Positions 9,401-18,475 of a stretch of 64,000 bases of DNA are shown in pieces; positions within the stretch are counted from its first letter, which is position 1, and the number at the start of each line of letters is the position of its first letter. Under the pieces are notes generated by a model. That model was not told the DNA's origin and made no database searches. It was given only the letters and a program-made list of their open reading frames with translations. This DNA is from CAMCQY01 sp044370415 (GTDB lineage: Bacteria; Planctomycetota; Planctomycetia; Pirellulales; UBA1268), in the NCBI GenBank assembly GCA_044370415.1, contig JBILVO010000001.1, forward strand, positions 23,438-87,437. The letters run 5' to 3'. The translations under genes were made by a program, and so were the position numbers.

Positions 9401-10018
9401 GGCCGCATGGGGATCGGGCGGTCGCGGATCGCGGTGCTCGAGGCGCTCCTGCGGCTGCGGCAGACGGCCTGCCACCCCGGGCTCGTCGACCCCGCCAGGA
9501 TCGACGATCCGGCGGCCAAGCTCGACACGCTCCTCGACCAGCTCGACGAGGTGCTCGACGAGGGGCACAAGGTGCTCGTGTTCAGCCAGTTCACCAGCTT
9601 CCTCGCGATCCTGCGCCGGCGGCTCGACGAGCGGTCGCTCACCTACGAGTACCTCGACGGCAAGACGACCGACCGGCAGTCGCGGGTGCAGCGGTTCCAG
9701 GAGGACGCCGACTGCCGCCTGTTCCTCGTGAGCCTCAAGGCGGGCGGCCAGGGTCTCAATCTCACCGCCGCCGACTACATTTACATCCTCGATCCCTGGT
9801 GGAACCCCGCCGTCGAGGCGCAGGCGGTCGACCGGGCGCACCGCATCGGCCAGACCCGCCGCGTGTTCGCCTACCGCCTCATCGCCCGCGACACGGTGGA
9901 GGAGAAGATCGTCGCCCTGCAGGACCGCAAGCGGGAACTCGCCGAATCGATCGTGCGGGCCGACGAGGGCATGGTCGCCAGCCTCACCGCCGAGGACGTC
10001 GAACTGCTGCTTTCGTGA
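6473..10018 (+). CDS. SNF2/SWI2-family DEAD-like helicase
   Basis: A 1181-residue protein that would use ATP to translocate on double-stranded DNA (Swi2/Snf2 ATPase). The C-terminal half is a full SNF2 motor: motif I DDMGLGKT (748-755), motif II DEAQ (850-853), motif III LTGTPVEN, and the helicase C lobe ending in the classic DRAHRIGQTRRVFAYRL. The N-terminal 700 residues are a poorly conserved bacterial SNF2-associated region; I see no zinc-chelating SWIM pattern there. The frame is open to 6341, but the ATG at 6473 (MTSLEHRLFHLFEP) is the more natural start; its Shine-Dalgarno is weak. No methylase or nuclease gene sits beside it, so a restriction or defence role is not supported. Confidence 0.93.
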   Translation: MTSLEHRLFHLFEPADIAKARVLVPKRVTCPRVGHVHAVVVADDGTAHDVHLELSARRKGGMMLETRSSSDAGRAGRPCAALAAAILEIDRRRLFSNLHDHTPLALEILAEEGAEDEESQVETAEPVDEDPVDDAPARPAVPVPAAAAQRRPGGRLPPWAAELDERRRLVEPAVSDRRVAIGDARRSAGALVFLLDLAASADARAVVLVPGRMQLDVAGNATGRPRPLVIGPGEVEIDQLDPLERSILAQLVGAATVGETGLPEPLERRSIARVVVSPQSSATHLALLCEHGRLVLQPEPRRNPELIVPLVWDGGRPWEFALVVEPDDAVSTRGESLAELSEATPPPRPARATLRGMLVRGSERKDLRTPRAILRSGLIVFEDRLARLAVAEAAATSGAVGRVAAAGWLDQFERRGPIEFAGGQIDGMIDRIATFADLPRLELPGWTGWRIESGVPRPKLVLDDSPTVTLDGDEPDDPDLVADRGGRPSRRRTTPRVQLAGRIWFDYAGILVAADEPAGGAADLERRILVRRDRGAERDAIAMLPRYGATPPRLTDDDDAAGHHVEIPRARLDASVSQLAGAGWTVEVSGRRYRPAGSVAWNVTSGIDWFELSAAIDFGGVTAELPALLEALAKGSRSVELSDGSMGILPEELATQIEPMAALAQRHDGRLRYGRIQMALLDALLAGQPQARVDEAFERIREELARGERPEAEDEPEGFQGTLRHYQREGLGWLSFLERMGLGGCLADDMGLGKTIQVLAMFARRKQMLGDGGVAHRPSLVVVPKSLVFNWIEEARRFAPMLRVLNYTGNARLDDAAALADHDLVLTTYGTLRRDIVAHRESEFDYVVLDEAQSIKNAASQAAKACRLLRARHRLALTGTPVENHIGELWSIFEFLNPGQLGSAARLKRFLTGGRTSAEVVARAVRPYLLRRTKAQVLSDLPEKTEQTLFCELGDEQRKAYDELREHYRLELSGRIGRMGIGRSRIAVLEALLRLRQTACHPGLVDPARIDDPAAKLDTLLDQLDEVLDEGHKVLVFSQFTSFLAILRRRLDERSLTYEYLDGKTTDRQSRVQRFQEDADCRLFLVSLKAGGQGLNLTAADYIYILDPWWNPAVEAQAVDRAHRIGQTRRVFAYRLIARDTVEEKIVALQDRKRELAESIVRADEGMVASLTAEDVELLLS

Positions 10019-10073
10019 CGGCCCGCAGGCCGCCTGCTCCTCACGAAACCCTCATCGACGGCATGTATACCTG

Positions 10074-10085
10074 TCGACCGGTCGA
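10074..10085. promoter_or_regulatory. Perfect 12-bp palindrome upstream of the response regulator
   Basis: TCGACCGGTCGA lies 30 bases before the response-regulator ATG and directly after a TATACC that could be a weak -10 (10066-10071; no good -35 seen). The position fits an operator, possibly autoregulatory, but it does not match the enterobacterial Pho-box pattern. Confidence 0.3.
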
Positions 10086-10115
10086 TCCCGCCGCCGCACG
10101 CTGAGCCCGCCGTTC

Positions 10116-10871
10116 ATGCACCCCGTGGCCCCCCCCGACCGCATGAAGCCCGCCTCGTCCAAGCCGAAGCCCGCCACACCGGCGGCCGCCCCGCAGATCC
10201 TCGTCGTCGACGACGAGCAGGATCTGCTCGAACTGCTTCGCTACAGCCTCACGAAGGAGGGCTACGCGGTGCAGGGCGTGGGCAGCGGTGAAGACGCCCT
10301 CAAGGCGACGCGGGCGCAGCCGCCCGACCTGATCGTGCTCGACTGGATGCTGCCCGCGGTCGACGGCCTCGAGGTCTGCCGCCGGCTCAAGAACGACCCG
10401 AAGACCCGCGACATCCCGGTCATCATGCTCACCGCGAAGGGGGAGGAGGCCGACATGATCGCCGGCCTCGAGCGGGGCGCCGACGACTACATCGCCAAGC
10501 CCTTCAGCCCGCGGGTGCTGGCGGCGCGGGTCAAGGCGCTCCTGCGTCGCAAGGAGACGGCCGCGCAGGCGGAGGCCGAGACCACGATCGACGTGCACGA
10601 GCTGTCGATCCACCCCGGCCGGCACGAGGTGACCCTGGCCGGCACCCGGGTGGACCTGACGTACACGGAGTTCGCGCTGCTGCAATTCCTGGCCCGTCGG
10701 CCGGGCTGGGCGTTCACGCGGTCCCAGATCGTCGACGCCGTCAAGGGCGAGGACTATCCTGTGACGGAGCGGTCGGTCGACGTCCAGGTTGCCGGCTTGC
10801 GCAAAAAGCTCGGGTCGTTCGGGTCCTACATCGAGACCGTCCGCGGCGTGGGATACCGATTCCGGGCGTGA
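10116..10871 (+). CDS. OmpR/PhoB-family response regulator
   Basis: A DNA-binding response regulator of 251 residues. The receiver domain (about 27-145) has the acidic pair in VVDDEQD (32-34), the phosphoacceptor Asp76 in LIVLDWMLP, Thr106 and Lys128 (AKPF). The C-terminal half is a winged helix ending in the typical GVGYRFRA. The start could also be the ATG at 10143, because residues 1-25 are a low-complexity Pro/Ala/Lys leader. The sensor kinase begins 27 bases downstream, so the pair forms an operon. It resembles PhoB, but phosphate specificity is not shown by sequence; a PiT permease gene occurs 43 kb away, which is not evidence of linkage. Confidence 0.93.
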   Translation: MHPVAPPDRMKPASSKPKPATPAAAPQILVVDDEQDLLELLRYSLTKEGYAVQGVGSGEDALKATRAQPPDLIVLDWMLPAVDGLEVCRRLKNDPKTRDIPVIMLTAKGEEADMIAGLERGADDYIAKPFSPRVLAARVKALLRRKETAAQAEAETTIDVHELSIHPGRHEVTLAGTRVDLTYTEFALLQFLARRPGWAFTRSQIVDAVKGEDYPVTERSVDVQVAGLRKKLGSFGSYIETVRGVGYRFRA

Positions 10872-10898
10872 AGCACCGTCCCGGCGCGAGCCCATCCG

Positions 10899-12686
<1,788 letters not shown>

Positions 12687-12698
12687 CCGCCGGCCGCA

Positions 12699-13409
12699 TC
12701 AGCCGACGCCGTCCGCGGCCAGGCAGGTGCCGCTGGCCGACTCGTCTTCCAGGAGCGACAGGATGGCCCGGACCGCGCGGTCGTGCCCCGTCCCCGCGGG
12801 GAATTCCCCGGCAACCACGCAGTTGACCCGCACCCGCGGATGCCGCGCCGCGCATTCGACCGCCAGGCACCGCGCCATGTGCGGGATCGCACCCTGGCTG
12901 AGTGCCGCCGCCAGCCGCTCCGCCGGCGCCGCCTCCCGCAGCGCCGCCCCCACGAGCACGATGCCGCCACCCGAGGCCTGACCGGCCATCAGTGCGGCCG
13001 CCTCCTGCGCGGCCACGAACGCGCCGACGCAGTTCACGTCGAAGTGCATCCGCAGGTCGTCGGCGGTCGCATCCTCGAGCCGGCAGGGGCGGGCGACCGC
13101 GGCACAGGTGACCAGGGCGTCGAGCCTGCCGAAATGATCAGCCACGCGGTGCACGACCGTCCGCACCGGCCCGTCCTCGCGGAGATCCGCCGTGAGGGCG
13201 AGGCTCGGCACGCCGGCGCCGGCGAGCTCCTCCGCGAGCTCTCGGGCCTGATGGAGCGCGGCATGGGCATGGATCGCCACGGCGTGGCCCGTCGCCGCCA
13301 GCGCCCGCACCACCGCCGCCCCCAGGCCGCTCTCGCCCCCCGTGACGAGCGCCACCCTGCCCGTCGGCGCCACGCTTCCGGAGGAGTCCGGCACGGCTCT
13401 GCTCTCCAC
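12699..13409 (-). CDS. Short-chain dehydrogenase/reductase-like protein lacking the catalytic residues
   Basis: A 236-residue Rossmann-fold SDR. The cofactor loop is present (TGGESGLGAA) and the overall pattern is clear (LVTCAAVARP, NCVGAFVAAQEAA). However, where active SDRs have Tyr-x-x-x-Lys, this protein reads AALSQGA: Ala and Gln replace Tyr and Lys. The usual Ser in the preceding strand is missing too (IVLVGAALRE). It is probably a non-catalytic or altered member. The frame stays open to 13568, but that would overlap the upstream LOG gene. The GTG at 13409 has GGAGAG seven bases upstream, which decides the start. Third gene of a minus-strand run after the metallo-beta-lactamase and LOG genes. 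Confidence 0.8.
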   Translation of the reverse strand: MESRAVPDSSGSVAPTGRVALVTGGESGLGAAVVRALAATGHAVAIHAHAALHQARELAEELAGAGVPSLALTADLREDGPVRTVVHRVADHFGRLDALVTCAAVARPCRLEDATADDLRMHFDVNCVGAFVAAQEAAALMAGQASGGGIVLVGAALREAAPAERLAAALSQGAIPHMARCLAVECAARHPRVRVNCVVAGEFPAGTGHDRAVRAILSLLEDESASGTCLAADGVG

Positions 13410-13470
13410 GCTCTGCTCTCCAGGAATCGTGCGAGTCGCAGCGGGTCCGCTGCTCGGGGCCCGCGGCCCG

Positions 13471-14448
13471 TCAGGCCGGTGCAGCCGGGTGGGCCGCGTG
13501 GAAGTCGAGGATCTGCTGCCAGGTCTCCTCGGGCGTCTCCGCGTACGTGAAGAGATCGAGGTGCGCATCCTGGATCACGCCGCTGTCGGCGAGGAACTGG
13601 AAGTCGATCACCTTCGACCAGTAGTCACGGCCGAAGAGGATGATCGGCACCGGCTGCATCCGGTGCGTCTGGCGCAGCGTCAGCGTCTCGAACATCTCGT
13701 CGAGCGTGCCGAAGCCGCCGGGAAAGAGCACGACGGCCGCAGCCCGCAGGATGAAGTGAAACTTCCGCATCGCGAAGTACTTGAACTGGAAGCAGAGCTC
13801 CGGCGTGATGAACGGGTTGGGCTGCTGCTCGGCCGGCAGCTTGATGTTCAGGCCGATCGACTTGCAGCCGACGTCGAACGCACCGCGGTTGGCCGCCTCC
13901 ATGATGCCGGGGCCGCCGCCGGTGATGACCACGTAGTCCCGCTTGTCGTCGCACTGGTTGTCGATCGACACCAGGCGGGCGAACTCGCGGGCCGCGTCGT
14001 AGTAGCGGGAATAGGAGAGCAGTCGTTCGGACCGCTGCAGTTCGCGGGTGAGTTTCGCATCGGGCGGCTGTGGCCCGCGGGCGATCGCCCGCCGTGCCTC
14101 GGAGAGCCGCCGTTCGGCCGCGGTCCGATCGACGATCTGCGTGCCGCCGAAGACGATGACCGTGGAGGTGATGCTGTCAGCTTGGAAGGCGAGTTCGGGC
14201 TTGCCCAGCTCGAGCAGCATCCGCACGCCGCGCATCTCGGGCCGCTCCAGGAGCGAACGATCCTCCTGCGCCAGGCAGTAGCTCGGCGAATTGAGAATCT
14301 GCTCCATGTTTTCGGCCACGAGCGCCACGTCGTCGCCGAGCGTCGTGTCAGGGAGGATGCTGCAGGCCTTGGGCCGCGGCTCCGCCTGCGGCGCCGGCAC
14401 GGCGGCCGGCTTTGCGGCGGCGGAACGATCTTTCTGTTTTCGTGCCAT
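13471..14448 (-). CDS. LOG-family (TIGR00730-like) nucleotide 5'-monophosphate phosphoribohydrolase homologue
   Basis: A 325-residue protein with the LOG/lysine-decarboxylase-like signature: GGGPGIMEAANRGAF and LFPGGFGTLDEMFE (PGGxGTxxE, with the catalytic Glu). Family members release the base from nucleotide monophosphates (cytokinin riboside monophosphate in LonelyGuy enzymes). A roughly 100-residue N-terminal extension with a Lys/Ala-rich start makes it longer than the 180-210 residues of simple LOG enzymes. The ATG at 14448 is preceded by GGAGGTGA at ideal spacing, so it is preferred over the in-frame GTG at 14460. It lies 47 bases after the upstream metallo-beta-lactamase gene. Confidence 0.88.
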   Translation of the reverse strand: MARKQKDRSAAAKPAAVPAPQAEPRPKACSILPDTTLGDDVALVAENMEQILNSPSYCLAQEDRSLLERPEMRGVRMLLELGKPELAFQADSITSTVIVFGGTQIVDRTAAERRLSEARRAIARGPQPPDAKLTRELQRSERLLSYSRYYDAAREFARLVSIDNQCDDKRDYVVITGGGPGIMEAANRGAFDVGCKSIGLNIKLPAEQQPNPFITPELCFQFKYFAMRKFHFILRAAAVVLFPGGFGTLDEMFETLTLRQTHRMQPVPIILFGRDYWSKVIDFQFLADSGVIQDAHLDLFTYAETPEETWQQILDFHAAHPAAPA

Positions 14449-14495
14449 CTTCACCTCCACTGCGCCGGCCGCGCCGCCCGCCCACGTCCGCCTGA

Positions 14496-15926
14496 TCAGG
14501 AATCGAGCCGGGCGGTGACGCCGATGGCGGCCACCTCGACGTCCCAGCCGCGTGTCTCCTTCAGGAAGTCTTGCATGCCGCGGGCGGCCGGGGGCTCGCC
14601 GTGCACCAAAAACGTCTTTTTCGGGGCGGGCATGCCCGCCAGCCAGCGGCCGATCTCGTGCCGATCGGCGTGGCCCGAGAGCGCGTCAACCCGCCGCACC
14701 GCCGCCCTCACGGGCACGTCGCGGCCGTGGATCCGCAGGTATTTGGCCCCGTCGATCAGGCTGCGGCCCCGCGTGCCGATCGCCTGGAAGCCGGCCACGA
14801 GCACCGTCGTTTTCGGGTCCGGGAGCCGCTGGGCGAGGTGGTGGAGGATCCGGCCGCCGTTCATCATGCCGCTGGAGGCGATCACGATGCCCGGCCCCTT
14901 GTGCGCGTTGATCGCCTTCGATTCCTCGGCCGTCTTCGCCATCCGCACGAAGGGCGACGCCAGCGCCTCGGCCACGCCGGCCATCTTCGCCTCCGCGAAG
15001 TCGTGCTCTTCGGCGTGCCGGCGAAACACGTTCGTCGCCTCGACCGCCATCGGCGAATCGATCCAGACGGGCACCTCGGGAAGGCGGCCCGAGGCCATCA
15101 GCGTGCGCAGCAGGTAGACCAGCTGCTGGCAGCGGCCGACCGCGAACGAGGCGACCAGCATCATGCCGCCGCGGGCGAGCGACTCCTTCACCGCCGCCTC
15201 GAGGTCGTCCAGCGGCTGGCTCGGCGGATGGTCCCGATCGCCGTAGGTGCTCTCGCAGACCAGATAGTCGCAGGCGGGCGGCGGCACGGGATCGTGGTAG
15301 AGCGGGGCGTCGAACCGGCCGATGTCGCCCGAAAACACGATCCGGCGAGGGCCGGCGACAGTGGCCAGCTCCATCTCCACGAACGAGCTGCCGAGCATGT
15401 GGCCGGCGTCGTGGAACCGGCACCGGACGCTCCCGGCCGGCTCGAACCAGCCGCCCCTGGCCACGGGCTTCACCAGCCGCAGGGTGCGATCCACGTCCCG
15501 CTCGTCATAGAGCGGCAGCGCCGGCTGGTGCTTCGAGTAGCCCTTGCGATTGGCGTAGGCGGCATCCTCATCCTGGCACTTCGCCGAATCGTAGAGGAGC
15601 AGCCCGAGCAGGTCCGCCGTGGGCGGCGAGGTGAGGATCGGGCCCTTGAAGCCCTCCCGCACCAGTCGCGGCAGCCAGCCCGAGTGGTCGATGTGGCCAT
15701 GGGTGAGCACCACCGCGTCGATCGATCCGGCGGCGACGGGAAAGCGGTCCCAGTTCCGTTCCCGCAGCTGCTTCTCCCCCTGGAAGAGCCCGCAGTCGAC
15801 GAGCACGCGGGAGCCGCCGGCCTCCACGAGATGCCGCGACCCCGAGACCATTCCCGCGGCCCCGAGGAACGTGAGCTGTGCCACCGACGCCGCGGGTGAC
15901 GTTCGCTGTGCTGGCTGCTTGTCCAT
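14496..15926 (-). CDS. Beta-CASP metallo-beta-lactamase, RNA-processing type exonuclease
   Basis: A 476-residue zinc hydrolase of the CPSF73/RNase J-like branch. The metallo-beta-lactamase core has LTHGHIDHSGWLP (HxHxDH), a second metal His in FHDAGHMLGS, SGDIGRF, and CESTYGDRDH. The beta-CASP insertion follows, then SGMMNGG, the SGHADRHE motif and a C-terminal His (FLVHGEP). Members cleave RNA endo- or exonucleolytically. ATG at 15926 has GGAG six bases upstream; the GTG at 15938 is less likely. The neighbouring csrA is also an RNA regulator, but no functional link is demonstrated. Confidence 0.92.
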   Translation of the reverse strand: MDKQPAQRTSPAASVAQLTFLGAAGMVSGSRHLVEAGGSRVLVDCGLFQGEKQLRERNWDRFPVAAGSIDAVVLTHGHIDHSGWLPRLVREGFKGPILTSPPTADLLGLLLYDSAKCQDEDAAYANRKGYSKHQPALPLYDERDVDRTLRLVKPVARGGWFEPAGSVRCRFHDAGHMLGSSFVEMELATVAGPRRIVFSGDIGRFDAPLYHDPVPPPACDYLVCESTYGDRDHPPSQPLDDLEAAVKESLARGGMMLVASFAVGRCQQLVYLLRTLMASGRLPEVPVWIDSPMAVEATNVFRRHAEEHDFAEAKMAGVAEALASPFVRMAKTAEESKAINAHKGPGIVIASSGMMNGGRILHHLAQRLPDPKTTVLVAGFQAIGTRGRSLIDGAKYLRIHGRDVPVRAAVRRVDALSGHADRHEIGRWLAGMPAPKKTFLVHGEPPAARGMQDFLKETRGWDVEVAAIGVTARLDS

Positions 15927-16076
15927 GCGGCTCTCCACCAGGAGGGTTGGGGCGGGAAACGAGTGCGAGCGGTCCCGAACGAATGTCCCGACAGTGGTAC
16001 CGGCTGACGGGACATCGGTCGATCAGGCCCCCGGGCGGCCGCGGAATTCCGGCCTCGGCGACACGCGCAGGCCGCC

Positions 16077-16823
16077 TCAGGGGGCGGGCGAGCCACTGCC
16101 GGGGCCGACCGGGGCCCGCACCGCCGAGGCGGTGCTGCCGGCCACGATCAACTCGCCGTCGACGAGCGCCAGCGTCTCGATGCTGGGCCGGGCCTCGGCG
16201 GCACCCCGCGGCGCGGGCAGGTGCGCCACCAGCACCAGGCGGCCATCCAGCCGGCGCAGGTCGGTCGCGATGCCGAGCCTCCCGAGCCGGCCGGCCATCG
16301 CGCGCACGATCGCGTCGCGGGGCAGGGGAATCGCGCCGAGGCTGGCCCGCTCGACCACGATGCCGATCTGGCCGACGTCCCGCAGCACGATCTCGAGGTC
16401 GAGCGCCGCGACCGCCGACACGGGGCCGTAGCCGACCCGGGCGGCAACCTCGGCGTGCCTCCGTTGAAAGCCGACCCGCGGCGCCGTCACGCCACGGGGC
16501 AGCCAGGTGGGGTGGCTGCGCGGCAGGTCGATCGCCAGCCAGGCATTGAGCTCCTCGGCACCGATCGCCGCCTCCCAGCGGCCGGCCTCGCCGTCGCGGC
16601 GGGCCGGCGGCCGCGACAGGGCTGCATGCAGTGCCGAAACCTTCGTGACCAGCCGGCGCGCCCGGGCCTCGCCCTCGGGCCCGCCGGTTCCTGCCGCGAT
16701 GGCCCGCCGATAGAACGGCGGCTGTCCGGCCAGCAGGATTGCCACCACCGCCACGACCAGGACGACGGCTACGGCCACGCCGATCACCACGCGCCGCAGC
16801 CGCCGCCAAGCCGATGTCTTCAC
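16077..16823 (-). CDS. Single-pass membrane-anchored protein of unknown function
   Basis: A 248-residue protein with a basic N-terminus (KTSAWRRLRR) and one strong transmembrane helix at about 13-32, so most of it would be outside the cytoplasm. The rest is a mixed alpha/beta region with no motif I recognise. Start is a GTG 25 bases after the csrA stop on the same strand, so the two are probably co-transcribed. No assignment is possible; an envelope protein is the only inference. Confidence 0.65.
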   Translation of the reverse strand: MKTSAWRRLRRVVIGVAVAVVLVVAVVAILLAGQPPFYRRAIAAGTGGPEGEARARRLVTKVSALHAALSRPPARRDGEAGRWEAAIGAEELNAWLAIDLPRSHPTWLPRGVTAPRVGFQRRHAEVAARVGYGPVSAVAALDLEIVLRDVGQIGIVVERASLGAIPLPRDAIVRAMAGRLGRLGIATDLRRLDGRLVLVAHLPAPRGAAEARPSIETLALVDGELIVAGSTASAVRAPVGPGSGSPAP

Positions 16824-16848
16824 GACACTTCAGCCGGCCCGCGGCCGG

Positions 16849-17070
16849 TCAGCCCGTCAGGCCCAGCAGTCGCGGGATCGGCAGCTCGTCCGCGACGTCG
16901 AGCGTGACCTCTCCCAGCGTTTCCGGCTCCAGTTCATCCCGCAGCACTCGCACGTTCGGCGGTGCCTCGATCCCGATCCGCACCTTGTCACCGCTCACCC
17001 GGACGATCGTGACGACCACCGAATCACCGACCCGAATCCGTTCGTTCTGCTTCCGTGACAAGACCAGCAT
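16849..17070 (-). CDS. csrA: Carbon storage regulator (translational regulator)
   Basis: A 73-residue RNA-binding dimer that represses or activates mRNAs through GGA motifs. The sequence is canonical (LVLSRKQNERIRVGDSVVV then VRIGIEAPPNVRVLRDEL), with the core Arg residues present. The frame continues upstream, but the ATG at 17070 starts the conserved MLVLSRK and has GGAGGT five bases upstream. That GGA in its own ribosome-binding site is a typical autoregulatory target. The C-terminus is about ten residues longer than in E. coli CsrA, as is common outside Enterobacteria. A near-consensus promoter lies 33 bases upstream. Confidence 0.96.
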   Translation of the reverse strand: MLVLSRKQNERIRVGDSVVVTIVRVSGDKVRIGIEAPPNVRVLRDELEPETLGEVTLDVADELPIPRLLGLTG

Positions 17071-17102
17071 GAGTACCTCCGTGCGCTCGTGATGTGGAGA
17101 TG

Positions 17103-17132
17103 AATATAGCGGCACTGCTATACAAATGTCAA
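17103..17132 (-). promoter_or_regulatory. Sigma-70-type promoter of csrA
   Basis: On the minus strand TTGACA (17127-17132) is followed after exactly 18 bases by TATATT (17103-17108). This is the strongest -35/-10 match I found in the window. The predicted transcript start is about 25-30 bases before the csrA ATG. An inverted repeat TATAGC-N6-GCTATA (17105-17122) overlaps the -10 and spacer, so a repressor site is plausible. Confidence 0.75.
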
Positions 17133-17382
17133 TCTGCCATCGCCGGCGGAATTGACCGGCCATAGTCCGGTCGACGCGCCGCACCCGACCGGTCGCCCCG
17201 GCCGCTTGGGCAAGCTGTGCCACGCAGGAAACATCGTCCGATGGCGGCGACTTTCTTGGGGGCTTCCCCACGGCGCACCGGCTGCGCGCATTGTGCGGCC
17301 TGCGTGAGGCGCGTGCTGATCGACCACAGTCCGTCGGCGGCAGCGGCCCGGGACGACACCGCCGGCAGCGCGCAGCGGGCGG
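17133..17382. other. Non-coding gap upstream of the csrA promoter
   Basis: Between the csrA promoter and the next minus-strand gene I find no convincing reading frame. A GACCGG-N7-CCGGTC inverted repeat (17154-17172) sits just upstream of the -35 and could be a regulatory site. The remainder is GC-rich sequence without a recognisable structure or T-run terminator. Confidence 0.4.
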
Positions 17383-18246
17383 TCAGTCGTCCGCCTGCGG
17401 AGCCGCGACAAACTCGGCGAGATCGACCGCCGTGGCGGCCGCCACCCGGCTCTCCGCCTCCTCGATCCGCGAGAGGTCGGAGGAGAGCAGCCGCGGGTGG
17501 AAACGATGCGTGCACCGCAGCCGCGCCGCCCGGCCCGTGAATGCCGCCATGCCGGGGTCGATCTCGAGAGCGACGCTCGTGGGGATGCCGCCGGCGGCGG
17601 CCACACGGCGGTTGATCGCCATGCGGGGGAAGGGCGGCAGGCCGCCGGGCCTCATGAGCCCCTTGAGCAGGATGGCCGTGTCGGCGAACTGCCGGTACGA
17701 GTCGGCCTCGTCGGCGGAGGGTGTGATCGCATACTCCACTGCGTAGCGGACCCGCGGACCGGCCAGCTCCACCATGTCGGCGGTCTCCTTCATGCCGTCA
17801 GCGAAGTCGGGCCCGCCGGCCCAGCGGACGAGCCGGTCGTCGGACCGACGGGCCCATGCCGCCAGCGACGCGCTGAGACGCTCCAGCCGGATCGCGTCGA
17901 CCTGGGTCTTCATGTTGCGGACCGGATCGACGACTACCACGCGCTCCCGCGCCGGATCGTGGAGCACGATTTCCGTCACCGCGGCGACTGCCTGTGGCCG
18001 ATCACTCACGGCGGACGGCACCGTCTCGATGAAGTCCCAGGCGATCCGCCCGCGGAACAGCGTGAGCGTCCGCGCGACCGGCTCCTGGGCACCGTTGGCG
18101 TAGACCTCGCTCTCCACGCGAAAGCCCTCGGCGACTGCGTCGGCAGCCGGCGCGGAAACGCACCAGCCGCACGCCAGCGCGATCACGATCCAGACGAGCC
18201 CGCCACTCGCAGGCCCACTGCCGGTATGCCCGCCACTCGTATGCAT
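17383..18246 (-). CDS. Secreted protein of unknown function
   Basis: A 287-residue protein with a hydrophobic segment at about 17-33 followed by an Ala-rich stretch (VSAPAADAVA) that looks like a signal peptidase I site. The mature part has alternating strands (EGFRVESEVYANG, RIAWDFIETVP, RVVVVDPVRNMKTQVD) reminiscent of lipoprotein-localisation-like or outer-membrane-carrier folds, but I cannot place it in a family. It ends about 310 bases before the csrA start and has its own upstream gap. Function unknown. Confidence 0.7.
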   Translation of the reverse strand: MHTSGGHTGSGPASGGLVWIVIALACGWCVSAPAADAVAEGFRVESEVYANGAQEPVARTLTLFRGRIAWDFIETVPSAVSDRPQAVAAVTEIVLHDPARERVVVVDPVRNMKTQVDAIRLERLSASLAAWARRSDDRLVRWAGGPDFADGMKETADMVELAGPRVRYAVEYAITPSADEADSYRQFADTAILLKGLMRPGGLPPFPRMAINRRVAAAGGIPTSVALEIDPGMAAFTGRAARLRCTHRFHPRLLSSDLSRIEEAESRVAAATAVDLAEFVAAPQADD

Positions 18247-18475
18247 GGTCGACCTGCTGGGTGAGGTGCCGTGCCGCGGTCAGCCCGCGTGCCCGGGAGG
18301 CGGACGGTAGCAGGAGCCCCGCGGCGGACCAAGTGCGGCCGAAGGCGGGGGCCGCCGGCCGCGATCTGGATCACGCGATGGCGACCACCGGGCCGCCGCG
18401 GCCTGCGCAGCCCCCCCGTTTTTGCCCGCGGCCGATGCAGGGGGATCGGTCACCTGGCGGCTGTCTGGGCGGCCA

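Noticed and set aside
6191..9841. A 1216-codon open frame on the minus strand opposite the SNF2 gene
   Set aside because: No recognisable motif, skewed composition, and complete overlap with an intact helicase.
6473..10018. SNF2 helicase as part of a defence system
   Set aside because: No methylase, nuclease, DISARM- or phospholipase-type partner is adjacent; neighbours are hemE and a two-component system.
10066..10071. Pho-box-controlled promoter for the response regulator
   Set aside because: The 12-bp palindrome nearby does not match CTGTCAT-type direct repeats and no -35 is visible.
13410..13568. Longer start for the SDR-like gene at 13568
   Set aside because: It would overlap the LOG gene, has a basic non-conserved leader, and the GTG at 13409 has a proper ribosome-binding site.
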